Origin: Desulfovibrio sp.
GTDB lineage: Bacteria > Desulfobacterota > Desulfovibrionia > Desulfovibrionales > Desulfovibrionaceae
DNA: 33,453 nt
Assembly (NCBI GenBank): GCA_031269345.1
Contig: JAISZH010000146.1
Span: 1 to 33,453, forward strand
Direction: 5' to 3'
Position numbers and translations under genes: made by a program. The notes below the pieces were generated by a model. That model was not told the origin of the DNA and did not search any database. It saw only the letters and a program-made list of their open reading frames with translations. Below, piece by piece: positions 13,133-20,757 of the stretch (position 1 is the stretch's first letter; every line of letters begins with the position of its first letter).

Positions 13133-14497
13133 TCAGAGAATGAAGCGCGTCAAATCCGCGTTGCCGCGCACGTCCTCAAGGCGGGACCTGACCCAGTTCC
13201 GGTCCACGAGCACGGTCTCACCGCCCCGTTCCGGGGCGTCAAAGGAAAGGTCCGCAAGGATTTTTTCCATGATCGTATAAAGCCGGCGCGCGCCGATGTT
13301 CTCCGTCTGACGGTTCGTTTCCTCGGCAAAGGCCGCCACCTCCTCCAAAGCCTCGCCGGAAAATTCCAGGCGCACGTCTTCCGTAGCCATGAGAGCCGTA
13401 TATTGCAAGGTCAGGGCGTTGTGCGGCTCTTTCAGGATGCGCAGAAATTCCTCCTTGCCCAGGGCGGAAAGCTCGACGCGCAGGGGGAAACGCCCTTGCA
13501 GCTCGGGGATCAGGTCCGAAGGCTTGGCGTTGTGAAAGGCCCCGGCCGCGATGAAAAGAATGTGATCCGTGCGCACCATGCCGTATTTGGTGTTGACGAC
13601 GCTGCCTTCCACTATGGGCAGCAGGTCCCGCTGCACGCCCTCGCGGGAAATGTCCAGGCCGCCGCGTCCTCCCCGCACCGGAATGGCCACCTTGTCGATC
13701 TCGTCGATAAAGATGATCCCGGTTTGTTCCACGCGTTCCCTTGCCAGCTCGTTGACGGCGTCGTGATCGATCAGGCGCTCGGACTCCTCCTGGATAAGCA
13801 GGTCAAAGGCTTCCGGGGTCTTGAAGCGGCGCCGTTTTTTGCGCGCGGGAAACATGCGGGAAAAAGCGTCCTTGATCTGGGAACCCATCTGCTCCATGCC
13901 GGGCATTCCCAGCATCTCGATCTGCGGTTCCGCGGATATCTCAACTTCCAGTTCCACCTCGGTTTCGTCCAGGCGTCCGGCCCGCCACATGGCCCTGAAC
14001 TGTTCCCGGTTGCCTGAGGACTGCCCGCCGCCCGTGCCGGACGCCGGGTGCCCTCCGGCGTAGAAATCCGGGACCGGGCCCGAGCGCAACAGCAGGTCCA
14101 GAAGGCGGTCTTCGGCGACGGCCTCGGCTTTCACCCGTACCCGCTCCCGCTCTTCCTCGCGCACCAGGGAAACGCCTATCTCCATAAGGTCGCGCACCAT
14201 GGACTCCACATCGCGTCCCACATAGCCGACTTCGGTGTATTTTGTCGCCTCCACCTTGATGAAGGGCGAACCGCAAAGCCGGGCCAGACGGCGGGCGATT
14301 TCCGTCTTGCCAACGCCCGTCGGTCCCATCATGATGATGTTTTTGGGCGAAACCTCATCGCGCAGGGAAGGGTCAAGCTTCTGCCTGCGCCAGCGGTTGC
14401 GGATAGCTATGGCTACCATCCGCTTGGCCTCGTCCTGGCCGACTATGTATTTGTCAAGTTCCCGGACAATGTCCCGTGGGGTCAGAGGAGTGGGCAT
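13133..14497 (-). CDS. hslU: HslU, ATPase subunit of the HslUV (ClpYQ) protease
   Basis: HslU is the AAA+ unfoldase that feeds proteins into the HslV peptidase ring. The 454-residue protein has the full layout: [20 protein letters not shown], Walker [10 protein letters not shown], the pore-loop region [15 protein letters not shown], an I-domain (about residues 110-240), Walker [11 protein letters not shown], sensor block [11 protein letters not shown], and the hydrophobic C-terminal tail DLTRFIL that docks into HslV. The ATG at 14,497 has AGGA upstream. hslV, usually directly upstream, is not here; tig precedes it across about 190 bp of hairpins. It converges with the hydrolase remnant. Confidence 0.97.
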   Translation of the reverse strand: MPTPLTPRDIVRELDKYIVGQDEAKRMVAIAIRNRWRRQKLDPSLRDEVSPKNIIMMGPTGVGKTEIARRLARLCGSPFIKVEATKYTEVGYVGRDVESMVRDLMEIGVSLVREEERERVRVKAEAVAEDRLLDLLLRSGPVPDFYAGGHPASGTGGGQSSGNREQFRAMWRAGRLDETEVELEVEISAEPQIEMLGMPGMEQMGSQIKDAFSRMFPARKKRRRFKTPEAFDLLIQEESERLIDHDAVNELARERVEQTGIIFIDEIDKVAIPVRGGRGGLDISREGVQRDLLPIVEGSVVNTKYGMVRTDHILFIAAGAFHNAKPSDLIPELQGRFPLRVELSALGKEEFLRILKEPHNALTLQYTALMATEDVRLEFSGEALEEVAAFAEETNRQTENIGARRLYTIMEKILADLSFDAPERGGETVLVDRNWVRSRLEDVRGNADLTRFIL

Positions 14498-14549
14498 CGG
14501 ACAATCCTGCGGTATGCTGAAATAGTTGAACCAGGATATGCGGCTCTAA

Positions 14550-14650
14550 AGCAATTTCACTTTGAAACTGCTCTGGCGGCCGCGAGAGCGGACGCCCGCC
14601 GCGAAGGCGTAGACGCAATTTATTTGCGCTGTTAAACGCCGAAGCGGGCG
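14550..14650. repeat. Hairpin array F (tig-hslU gap)
   Basis: Stem-loops in a row: AGCAATTTC/GAAACTGCT at 14,550-14,572 (one mismatch); a GC-rich region with GGCGG and CCGCC arms around 14,575-14,601; GGCGT/ACGCC at 14,606-14,640 enclosing ACGCAA/TTGCGC; and CGCC/GGGCG at 14,638-14,650. No ORF is supported. The sequence is unrelated to the other families but has the same style. Confidence 0.55.
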
Positions 14651-14675
14651 TAAGCTGGAGAGGGCCGGGTGCATC

Positions 14676-14697
14676 ATTTCCGCGGAAATCAGTAATC
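14676..14697 (+). repeat. hp4 fragment of array family A/B at the tig 3' end
   Basis: ATTTCCGCGGAAATCAGTAA matches the hp4 core of copy 2 (family consensus ATTTCCGCGGAAAT). Read on the minus strand, it supplies the last codons and the TGA of tig. Confidence 0.55.
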
Positions 14698-16125
14698 AGC
14701 TTCCTGCTCCGCGGCGGGGCGGGCTTCTTCCGGGGCGGCTGCCGGGCCTTGCGCGTCGTCCGTCCCGCCCGCGACGGCGTCATCCGTCCCGCCCGCAACG
14801 GCGTCATCCGTTTCAGGAGCGGCGGAATCGCCGTCCGCCCGGGCGGGTGGGACAGGCACTATCCGGGCTTTGGAATATAGTTCCTCCATAGCCTTGTCGG
14901 CCAGAATCCTGTCCGTCAGACCGGCGACGAGGTGGTTGCGGACGTAATATTGCTGAATCGTTTTGAATTCCTGCCCGCTCTGTCGGGCTAACCTGCGCAG
15001 ACGGAGGTCAATGTCCTGTGCGCTGGCCGTCAGGCCCTGTTTTTTAGCCACAGCCAGGAGAAAGATACGGATTTTGGCGCGTTTTTCCGCTTCCTGGCGG
15101 ATTTCGTCTTTCATGGCGTCGATCTCGCCATCCGGAACCGTCCCGCTTACGCCCAGAATATCGGACAGTTCCTGCCGTACGGCGGTGGTCTGGCTCTCGA
15201 TCATAGCCTGGGGCACGGTGAACTCGACCTGTTCCAGCAGCTTGTCCAGCAACCGCTTTTGCGCCGCGGCCCTGTTCCTTTCTTCGCGGTTGCGCAGCAA
15301 GGATTCCCGTAAGCTCTCGCGCATTTTCGCGGTACTTTCAAAGTTTCCGGCTTCTTGGGCAAAGGCGTCGTCTTCGTCTGGCGGGATTTTTTCCATCAGC
15401 TCCTTCAATTTGACGCGCATGCGCACCGTGCGCCCGGCCAAGTCGGCATGGACGAATTTTTCCGGGAAGGCCAGGGATTCCTCTTTTTCCTCTCCCGGGG
15501 CAAGACCCTTGATCAGGTCTTCAAAACCCGGAAAACTCATGCCCTCGCCCAAGGTAAGCGAAAAACCTTCGGCTTTGAACCCGGCAAGCACGTTCCCGGT
15601 ATCGTCAAGGGCCGCGAAGTCCAATACGGCCACATCCCCGTCTTTGGGCGGGCGGTCTTCCAGCAGCGGCACGGCTTTGGCCAGACGCTGACGCATCTTG
15701 AGGACGGTGGCGTCGATATCGGATGCGTTCACCACGGTTTCTTCCTGCTCGATCTCAAGACCCTCGTAACTCGGCAGTTCGAACTCCGGCATGACTTCGA
15801 AGGCAAGGGTGTAGATGAAATCGCTCCCCGGCTCCGGAAGTCCCCCATCGTAATCCACTCCGGACACGATGTTGAAGGAGTCCTTGTCCATTATCTCCCG
15901 GATGCTCTCCTGAACCAGCTTGTCCGTGGTCTGTCGGATCACTTCACTGTTAAAACGCTTCATTACCAGGGCGGCCGGAACCTTGCCCCTGCGGAAACCG
16001 TCCAGTTTCAGGGAAGAGCGAAAGGAGGAGACGGCCTCGTCCACGGCCTTTCCGACCTCCGCGGCGGGAACTGTGACTGTGATTTTTTTCTTGACCGGGT
16101 TCAGGTCCTCAATTGCATATTGCAT
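14689..16125 (-). CDS. tig: Trigger factor (ribosome-bound chaperone and prolyl isomerase)
   Basis: Trigger factor binds ribosomal protein L23 and shelters nascent chains. The 478-residue protein has the N-terminal ribosome-binding domain with the signature GFRRGKVPAALVMKRF (near residues 44-58), a central FKBP-type domain (about 150-245, with GDVAVLDFAALDDTGN and FSLTLGEGMSFPGFE), and the helical C-terminal arms. It ends in a low-complexity acidic tail with repeated DDAVAGGT units encoded by about 24-bp direct repeats (14,750-14,815). The stop TGA falls inside a hairpin-array remnant. The ATG at 16,125 has AAGGAAG upstream. The usual clpP-clpX neighbours are absent; hslU follows instead. Confidence 0.96.
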   Translation of the reverse strand: MQYAIEDLNPVKKKITVTVPAAEVGKAVDEAVSSFRSSLKLDGFRRGKVPAALVMKRFNSEVIRQTTDKLVQESIREIMDKDSFNIVSGVDYDGGLPEPGSDFIYTLAFEVMPEFELPSYEGLEIEQEETVVNASDIDATVLKMRQRLAKAVPLLEDRPPKDGDVAVLDFAALDDTGNVLAGFKAEGFSLTLGEGMSFPGFEDLIKGLAPGEEKEESLAFPEKFVHADLAGRTVRMRVKLKELMEKIPPDEDDAFAQEAGNFESTAKMRESLRESLLRNREERNRAAAQKRLLDKLLEQVEFTVPQAMIESQTTAVRQELSDILGVSGTVPDGEIDAMKDEIRQEAEKRAKIRIFLLAVAKKQGLTASAQDIDLRLRRLARQSGQEFKTIQQYYVRNHLVAGLTDRILADKAMEELYSKARIVPVPPARADGDSAAPETDDAVAGGTDDAVAGGTDDAQGPAAAPEEARPAAEQEADY

Positions 16126-16283
16126 TTTGTTCAGCTTCCTTCAGATAAATAATGCCGGCAGGCGCCGGCAGATCGGCGGAGTCTTCCTGGCGCGGGGAGG
16201 AGGGAGTGAATAATCTATAAAACTGGTTGAAGTTAAACAAGTTTTCCTGTTCAAAAAATGAAAGCTTCCCCGAAAGTTGCCCA

Positions 16284-16314
16284 TAAAAAGATGCCCTCGG
16301 ATATCAAAGGGCAT
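16284..16314 (-). terminator. Rho-independent terminator upstream of tig
   Basis: On the minus strand the arms ATGCCCT and AGGGCAT (16,308-16,314 and 16,291-16,297) form a stem with a 10-base loop, followed by CTTTTTAT. It lies downstream of a good promoter at 16,339-16,367 and of the orphan gene at 16,539, so it could end either transcript or act as a leader attenuator for tig. Confidence 0.7.
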
Positions 16315-16338
16315 GTGGCTAACGCGGCTCACGGCAGC

Positions 16339-16367
16339 ATCATACCCATATACCGGCGCCAGCGCAA
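16339..16367 (-). promoter_or_regulatory. Candidate promoter of a short transcript upstream of tig
   Basis: On the minus strand TTGCGC (16,362-16,367) lies exactly 17 bases before TATGAT (16,339-16,344; 5 of 6 consensus). The terminator only about 25 bases further on would give an RNA of about 50 nt. Confidence 0.4.
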
Positions 16368-16414
16368 TCCTCTTTTGTGATGTGTGTTGACAACATCCTC
16401 TTTTGAGATGTGCG
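16367..16414. promoter_or_regulatory. Pair of 20-bp direct repeats abutting the -35 box
   Basis: ATCCTCTTTTGTGATGTGTG (16,367-16,386) and ATCCTCTTTTGAGATGTGCG (16,395-16,414) match at 18 of 20 bases and start 28 bp apart. The first touches the -35 box of the candidate promoter. This is the position of a transcription factor site. The rest of the 16,126-16,538 gap shows nothing else. Confidence 0.5.
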
Positions 16415-16538
16415 TATTTTCAAAAAGAAAGTAAAAAGCTGAAATATTTCCGCCTGCCCTTGCGGGCACAGGCATCCGCTGAGCAATAAAAAGGCGCTTT
16501 GATGTAAGCGCCATGAACCACTTGCTGATTGTGGGCGG

Positions 16539-17447
16539 TTAAAACAATGACACTTGCACGGCCGGCTTAGTTATTCCCAAAACCGACAAAATTTCACACT
16601 CTTCTCTCATGACTTCGCCGTTATTGTCATACATCACTGTTTCCCGGATCATTACCCGCAGTGCGTCTCCAGGCCTGATGTCGATCTTACCTGCGCGAAA
16701 GTCATTCAGCCATCCTTCGTCAACGATCTTGGCAGAGAAGGGTTTTTTTTCATACCGAAACTCCCATTTGGAATCGCCGAGAAAATCAGGGCGGCGAACC
16801 ATAAGTATCTTAACAAGATCATTAGAGATAATTTCGCCGGCAAACAGGTTGGTTATATCTTCCTGTGTGACGACAAAATCAGGGGTCAGTACAGAATCGC
16901 CTACATCGGATTGGAAAGTGACGGAATCTCCTTTTTCAAGTCCGCCAAGGGCTTCACTGATCGTTTTAGCCTCCCGCGCAAGAGCAAACGCACTTACGTC
17001 TCTGTAGGCAGGGAGTTTCCGAACTCCTGTTGCCTGGGCGGTGTCAAAAATTTCTTTGGTCAACTCCTCCATTCCTTTCCTATCGGTAATTGAGGTTCGC
17101 CCCTCCAGCCGTTTGAGAAGCAAGTATTTCGCTTTGACAAGATATTTGCCTACTGCGGGGCGCCAGTCAATATTTTTCAAAGCATCATCGTCAATAACCT
17201 CAAGAGCTTGCTTGAGCCATAATTTAATGGAGCCATGCTCAATTTCTTCCAGCACAAACACTGGTTTAATTTTGGCGTCAATTGACGAAACGAGAAGGGC
17301 ATCAAGCGAATTGAGGGCGTCAATATAGGCAGCCGCGCTTTTCAAAAAACGCTGCGGATTGCGCATTCCCTTCTGAAAATCAATTCTGACGCAAAAATCC
17401 GGGGTTTTTTCCGGTCCCAATGCGGCTAACTTTTGTTCAACATCCAT
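16539..17447 (-). CDS. Conserved protein of unknown function, AT-richer than its surroundings
   Basis: The 302-residue product is not recognised with confidence. No membrane segment or signal peptide is seen. It looks soluble and mixed alpha/beta, with a helical first half (FLKSAAAYIDALNSLDALLV, KPVFVLEEIEHGSIKLWLKQ, VGKYLVKAKYLLLKRLEG) and a beta-rich second half ending ECEILSVLGITKPAVQVSLF. The motif SIDAKIKPVFVLEEIEHGSI recalls uncharacterised proteins in genomic islands, but no function is known. The ATG at 17,447 is chosen because upstream codons read through a tandem repeat. Base composition is clearly AT-richer than the flanking genes, and a crcB remnant is next door; both hint at acquired DNA. 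Confidence 0.65.
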   Translation of the reverse strand: MDVEQKLAALGPEKTPDFCVRIDFQKGMRNPQRFLKSAAAYIDALNSLDALLVSSIDAKIKPVFVLEEIEHGSIKLWLKQALEVIDDDALKNIDWRPAVGKYLVKAKYLLLKRLEGRTSITDRKGMEELTKEIFDTAQATGVRKLPAYRDVSAFALAREAKTISEALGGLEKGDSVTFQSDVGDSVLTPDFVVTQEDITNLFAGEIISNDLVKILMVRRPDFLGDSKWEFRYEKKPFSAKIVDEGWLNDFRAGKIDIRPGDALRVMIRETVMYDNNGEVMREECEILSVLGITKPAVQVSLF

Positions 17448-17482
17448 ATCGTGTTGCTTATCACCCGCCTTCGCCTCTGGCA

Positions 17483-17523
17483 ACACTTTCCCACCACACT
17501 TTCCCACCACACACTTTCCCACC
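17483..17523. repeat. Three tandem 13-bp units upstream of the orphan gene
   Basis: ACACTTTCCCACC repeats at 17,483-17,495, 17,496-17,508 and 17,511-17,523, the last offset by two bases. It lies about 40 bases upstream of the 17,447 start. Confidence 0.75.
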
Positions 17524-17714
17524 GATTTGCTGCTGGCTTACCCGACTGCCCGCGTGGCCGCCCGCTCCTTACCGCACCGACAAACCGATGCCGCACGGCG
17601 GCTGCAAAAAGTGCGAAAATTCTGGACACTACCCCTGTCAACAGCGAAACTCCTGTCAGAATCCTCGCCATTCATGAGGCGAAGTACGCTTTAACCGCTT
17701 CTTTCATCCAAGCT

Positions 17715-17916
17715 TCACATGTATCGTTTGAACATGTTGAAAGTCATCAGCCCTAGGAACGTCATAAATAGAGAGCCGCAAACATGCAGTCCCATCAAGC
17801 GTACAGCCCCGAAAAGACGACGTTTCTGCAACAGCAATACGACTTCAGCCGAGAAAGCGGAGAAGGTGGTCAAAGCGCCGAGAAAGCCGGTAATGATAAA
17901 TAAGCGCCACTCATTC
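17715..17916 (-). pseudogene. crcB: C-terminal remnant of a CrcB/Fluc fluoride channel gene
   Basis: Minus-strand translation reads [20 protein letters not shown], then [20 protein letters not shown] and a final membrane helix [20 protein letters not shown] before a [15 protein letters not shown] is the hallmark of the second half of CrcB (normally about 125 residues). The first half, with the start codon, is missing: the homologous frame begins inside the last codons of the glycosyltransferase gene upstream. It looks like a deletion or insertion joint that fused the two. It is not expected to be functional alone. Confidence 0.75.
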
Positions 17917-19086
17917 GAGCACTTCCCTGTAGAAGTCCTTCAACCCGGCGGCCGATTTTTCCCAACTGAAATGCTCTTCGGCGAACGCCCGGCCCGCAAT
18001 GCCTATGGCGGCCGCCTTGTCCGGATTTCGGAGCAGAAAAAGGATATTCGCCAGTATTTCTTCCGTTGCTCCCTCGCGCAGCAACAGGCAGTTTTCGCCG
18101 TGCTTGAGGCGCTTTCCCAGGTTGCTGTCCGGCAGTATGACCGGGCGGCCGCTGGCCAGAAACAGCGGGAGCTTGCAGGGGAAGCGGTAGCGGTTGAAGG
18201 GGTTGTCGCAGCCCGGCTGGATCAGGATGTCCGCGGCCCGCATCACCTCCGGGACGTCCGCCTGGGTGATCCTGCCCGTGAGATCCACAAGCGCGTCCCT
18301 GCATTCCATGCGCGAAAAGACGGCCTCCGGAATGTCTTGTATATAGTGCCCGAACTTTATGATGCGGGCGTTGACCCCCCGTTTGCGCAGAAGACCTATC
18401 GCGCAATACAGCGCCAGTACCTCATCCGCATTGTTCAGATGCACGTTTCCCGGGTAAAAGAAAGTCGCGCAGTCCCCGGGAATGCCCCAGCGCTCCTTGT
18501 CTTGCGGCGTGGGACGGGGGGGGAGCGCGAAGACCGTTTCTTCGCAGGCGGGAAAAAATACATGGCCGGGCACGTGCTCCGGCTTGAAGTCCAGAAGAGA
18601 TTCTATGATGCAGGTGTACCCCTTTGCGCCGGCGATAAATTCCCTGTAGCGCACGGGGTGGGAAAAACCGTAAAGAACGCCTCCGGGTTCGGAACTTGCC
18701 GGATCGGCAACAATTTCCGCAGGCAGATGCCGGATCATGGCCGCGTAAATCGCTTCTTCGTTGTCTTCCATATGCACGACATAGGGGAAGGAATGCGCCT
18801 TGAGCAGAGACATCGTCAGATCGCGCGCCGTGTCGCGCGGGGTCCAGCTGTGCAGCACACAGTCTTCGCCTTTGGCGGCCAGTTCGGCCGCCAGGCGTCT
18901 GGGAGGCGTCGAACTGCGCGAGAGCGCGCGGAATTTGGGTTTGCCGAACGACTCGGCCTGTCCCGCATCATTGTAGCTATATACGCTGCACCGGACTCCC
19001 TGGTCCGCCAGAGCGTTCGCCAGGTGAAAAACATGCATGGCGCTCGGCGAGTTGAACCCGCCGTAATTCAGGAAGATAATGTGCAT
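17911..19086 (-). CDS. Glycosyltransferase, GT4-like (GT-B fold)
   Basis: The 391-residue cytoplasmic protein has a GT-B layout. The N-terminal Rossmann half starts [20 protein letters not shown] with [20 protein letters not shown]. The C-terminal nucleotide-sugar half has [55 protein letters not shown] and [10 protein letters not shown]. The donor-binding Glu usual in an E-x7-E motif is not obvious (GCDNPFN occupies its place). It probably transfers a sugar in cell-surface glycan synthesis; donor and acceptor are unknown. It is a lone gene; its last codons overlap the crcB remnant. Confidence 0.85.
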   Translation of the reverse strand: MHIIFLNYGGFNSPSAMHVFHLANALADQGVRCSVYSYNDAGQAESFGKPKFRALSRSSTPPRRLAAELAAKGEDCVLHSWTPRDTARDLTMSLLKAHSFPYVVHMEDNEEAIYAAMIRHLPAEIVADPASSEPGGVLYGFSHPVRYREFIAGAKGYTCIIESLLDFKPEHVPGHVFFPACEETVFALPPRPTPQDKERWGIPGDCATFFYPGNVHLNNADEVLALYCAIGLLRKRGVNARIIKFGHYIQDIPEAVFSRMECRDALVDLTGRITQADVPEVMRAADILIQPGCDNPFNRYRFPCKLPLFLASGRPVILPDSNLGKRLKHGENCLLLREGATEEILANILFLLRNPDKAAAIGIAGRAFAEEHFSWEKSAAGLKDFYREVLE

Positions 19087-19282
19087 CAGCGATTCTCCGG
19101 CCCCATGGAAGGCACGGACAACAAATCAAGGCCGTCCCAAGATGTGCTCATATGCTATTATTTGAAATTATAAACTTTTCCTAAATTTGCGCAACTCCGA
19201 ACCAACGCCAGCGCGGCGGATTTTGGGCGTGTTGCCACTTGAAATTAACACGCTCCGGAGGTAAGATGCCGGACGTAACTCA

Positions 19283-19417
19283 TTGATACCCGCAGTCAAA
19301 AGCAAACTTTTCCCTGTGGAGGATCGCCAGCCGGAAACGCGGTTTTCGGCTGACTTGCGCCGCTTGGCGGCGACAGCGGCCGCCGGGCCGCTGTTCAGAT
19401 TTCCATGCGGAAATCTG
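19283..19417 (+). repeat. Five-hairpin array family A/B, copy 4 (A subtype)
   Basis: It opens with TTGATACCCGCAGTCAAAAG (hp0 remnant). Then hp1 at 19,328-19,352 (CAGCCGGAAAC/GTTTTCGGCTG), hp2 at 19,358-19,372 (CGCCGC/GCGGCG), hp3 at 19,373-19,394 (ACAGCGGCC/GGCCGCTGT) and hp4 at 19,396-19,417 (CAGATTTCC/GGAAATCTG). A further hairpin GCGTGTT/AACACGC lies at 19,227-19,253. The 19,087-19,555 gap holds only these and the FIST leader. Confidence 0.9.
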
Positions 19418-19555
19418 TATTTTATGCATGTTTAAATCCGCAGTTTCCGTCCGCCGGTTGGAGAGGATGCGCCCGCAGCGCGGAGGAGGGTCATGCCGGG
19501 CGTCAGGCGGGAATATCCATAATGGGAGAGGCTTCAAACCATAGAGGTATTTTTG

Positions 19556-20749
19556 ATGAACAGCGTTGTTGCATACACCTCCGAGCTGGATGACGCTAAG
19601 GAAGCGGCCGCGCAACTTGCCGCGCAAATTCGTGAAAAGCTTGAGTTGCGAAAGCATTCCGCCGGGATACTGTTTTGCGATGCGGACATGGACGGTGCGG
19701 CAGTCACCGCCGAGCTGGCAAAGCTGCTTGGCAGCGAGGTTCTGGGTATGACCACCCTGGCTACGCTTGACGCGGACGGACACCACGAGGCGGCGGCGGT
19801 GCTCACCATGCTTACGGCCGATGACTGTATCTTTTCCGCGTCAGTTTCCTCTTCCCTTCCCGGCGCGGACGCGCAGGCCGCCATAATTGAGGCGTACCGG
19901 GCGGGCGTGCCGGCGGAAATCGCGCCCGGCCAGCGGCCGGGACTGCTGATGGCCTTTTGCCCCTACGGTCTGCCCTTTTCCGGAGACCTTTACCCCGTCG
20001 CGCTTTCCAAGGCCGCCGGAGACGTTCCGATCATAGGAGGGGTCGCCTCGGACGATTATGACTATGAGCGGGCGAGGGTCTTTCTCTCCGGGCGATCCTA
20101 TAATGACGCCATGGTTTTGCTGGGCATCTGGGGCGCCGTCAGCCCCGTATTTTCCATCCGCCATGTGACCTCGCGCTTTGCCGAGCGCATCCGCAGGATT
20201 ACCGAGTCGGAGGGCAATATAGTGCGCCGGGTGGGCGACGAAACTTTTGTGCAATATCTTGAGGGGTTCGGGCTGAATACCGACGTTTCTGACCCCCTGC
20301 TCGCCTTTACCTGCTACCCCATGATGCTGACCAGCGACACGGAGGACGGGGAAACCCCGCTTATGCGCCATATTTGCGCTTTGAATCGCGAAGACGGTTC
20401 AGGCGCTTTTTTCGGCGACGTTCCTGTAGGCGCCCTGGCCAACATCTGTCTCATCAACAAAGACGATCTGCTGCGCGCCTGTCGGGAGTCCATGAGAGCC
20501 CTTCTTGAAGCAGCCGCCGTACGCCAGGAATACGTCCCTTCCACTATCCTGTGCATTTCCTGCTGCGGGCGGGCAATTATCCTCGGAGCGCACGCGGCCG
20601 GGGAAGGGCGGGTACTTTCCGAGATGCTGCCGCCGGGAATTTCCCTTGCCGGCGCATACTGTCTCGGGGAGATTTGCCCGACTTTCTACAAGGACGGCAA
20701 GGCGGTGAACAGGTTTCACAATTGCTCGATCACCTTTTGCATGTTTTAG
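19556..20749 (+). CDS. FIST-domain sensory protein
   Basis: The 397-residue protein has a FIST N domain (about residues 30-220, with SAGILFCDADMDGAAVTAEL, GVPAEIAPGQRPGLLMAF and VPIIGGVASDDYDYE) and a FIST C domain (about 225-380, ending GISLAGAYCLGEICPTFYKD). FIST proteins are ligand-sensing modules that usually act with histidine kinases or cyclic-di-GMP enzymes; small-molecule or amino-acid sensing has been proposed. No signal peptide or membrane segment is seen, so it acts in the cytoplasm. The true start is ATG at 19,556, one codon into the open frame, with AGAGG upstream. The kinase gene follows eight bases after the stop, implying a two-gene sensory unit. Confidence 0.92.
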   Translation: MNSVVAYTSELDDAKEAAAQLAAQIREKLELRKHSAGILFCDADMDGAAVTAELAKLLGSEVLGMTTLATLDADGHHEAAAVLTMLTADDCIFSASVSSSLPGADAQAAIIEAYRAGVPAEIAPGQRPGLLMAFCPYGLPFSGDLYPVALSKAAGDVPIIGGVASDDYDYERARVFLSGRSYNDAMVLLGIWGAVSPVFSIRHVTSRFAERIRRITESEGNIVRRVGDETFVQYLEGFGLNTDVSDPLLAFTCYPMMLTSDTEDGETPLMRHICALNREDGSGAFFGDVPVGALANICLINKDDLLRACRESMRALLEAAAVRQEYVPSTILCISCCGRAIILGAHAAGEGRVLSEMLPPGISLAGAYCLGEICPTFYKDGKAVNRFHNCSITFCMF

Positions 20750-20757
20750 AGCGGCGC

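Noticed and set aside
13091-13140. Possible tRNA because of a TTCGAATC sequence near 13,127
   Set aside because: No cloverleaf can be formed; the bases belong to the end of hslU and the hairpin of array G.
16141-16514. Two short minus-strand frames of about 60 codons upstream of tig
   Set aside because: They run through a terminator, direct repeats and promoter-like sites and have no ribosome sites or recognisable motifs.
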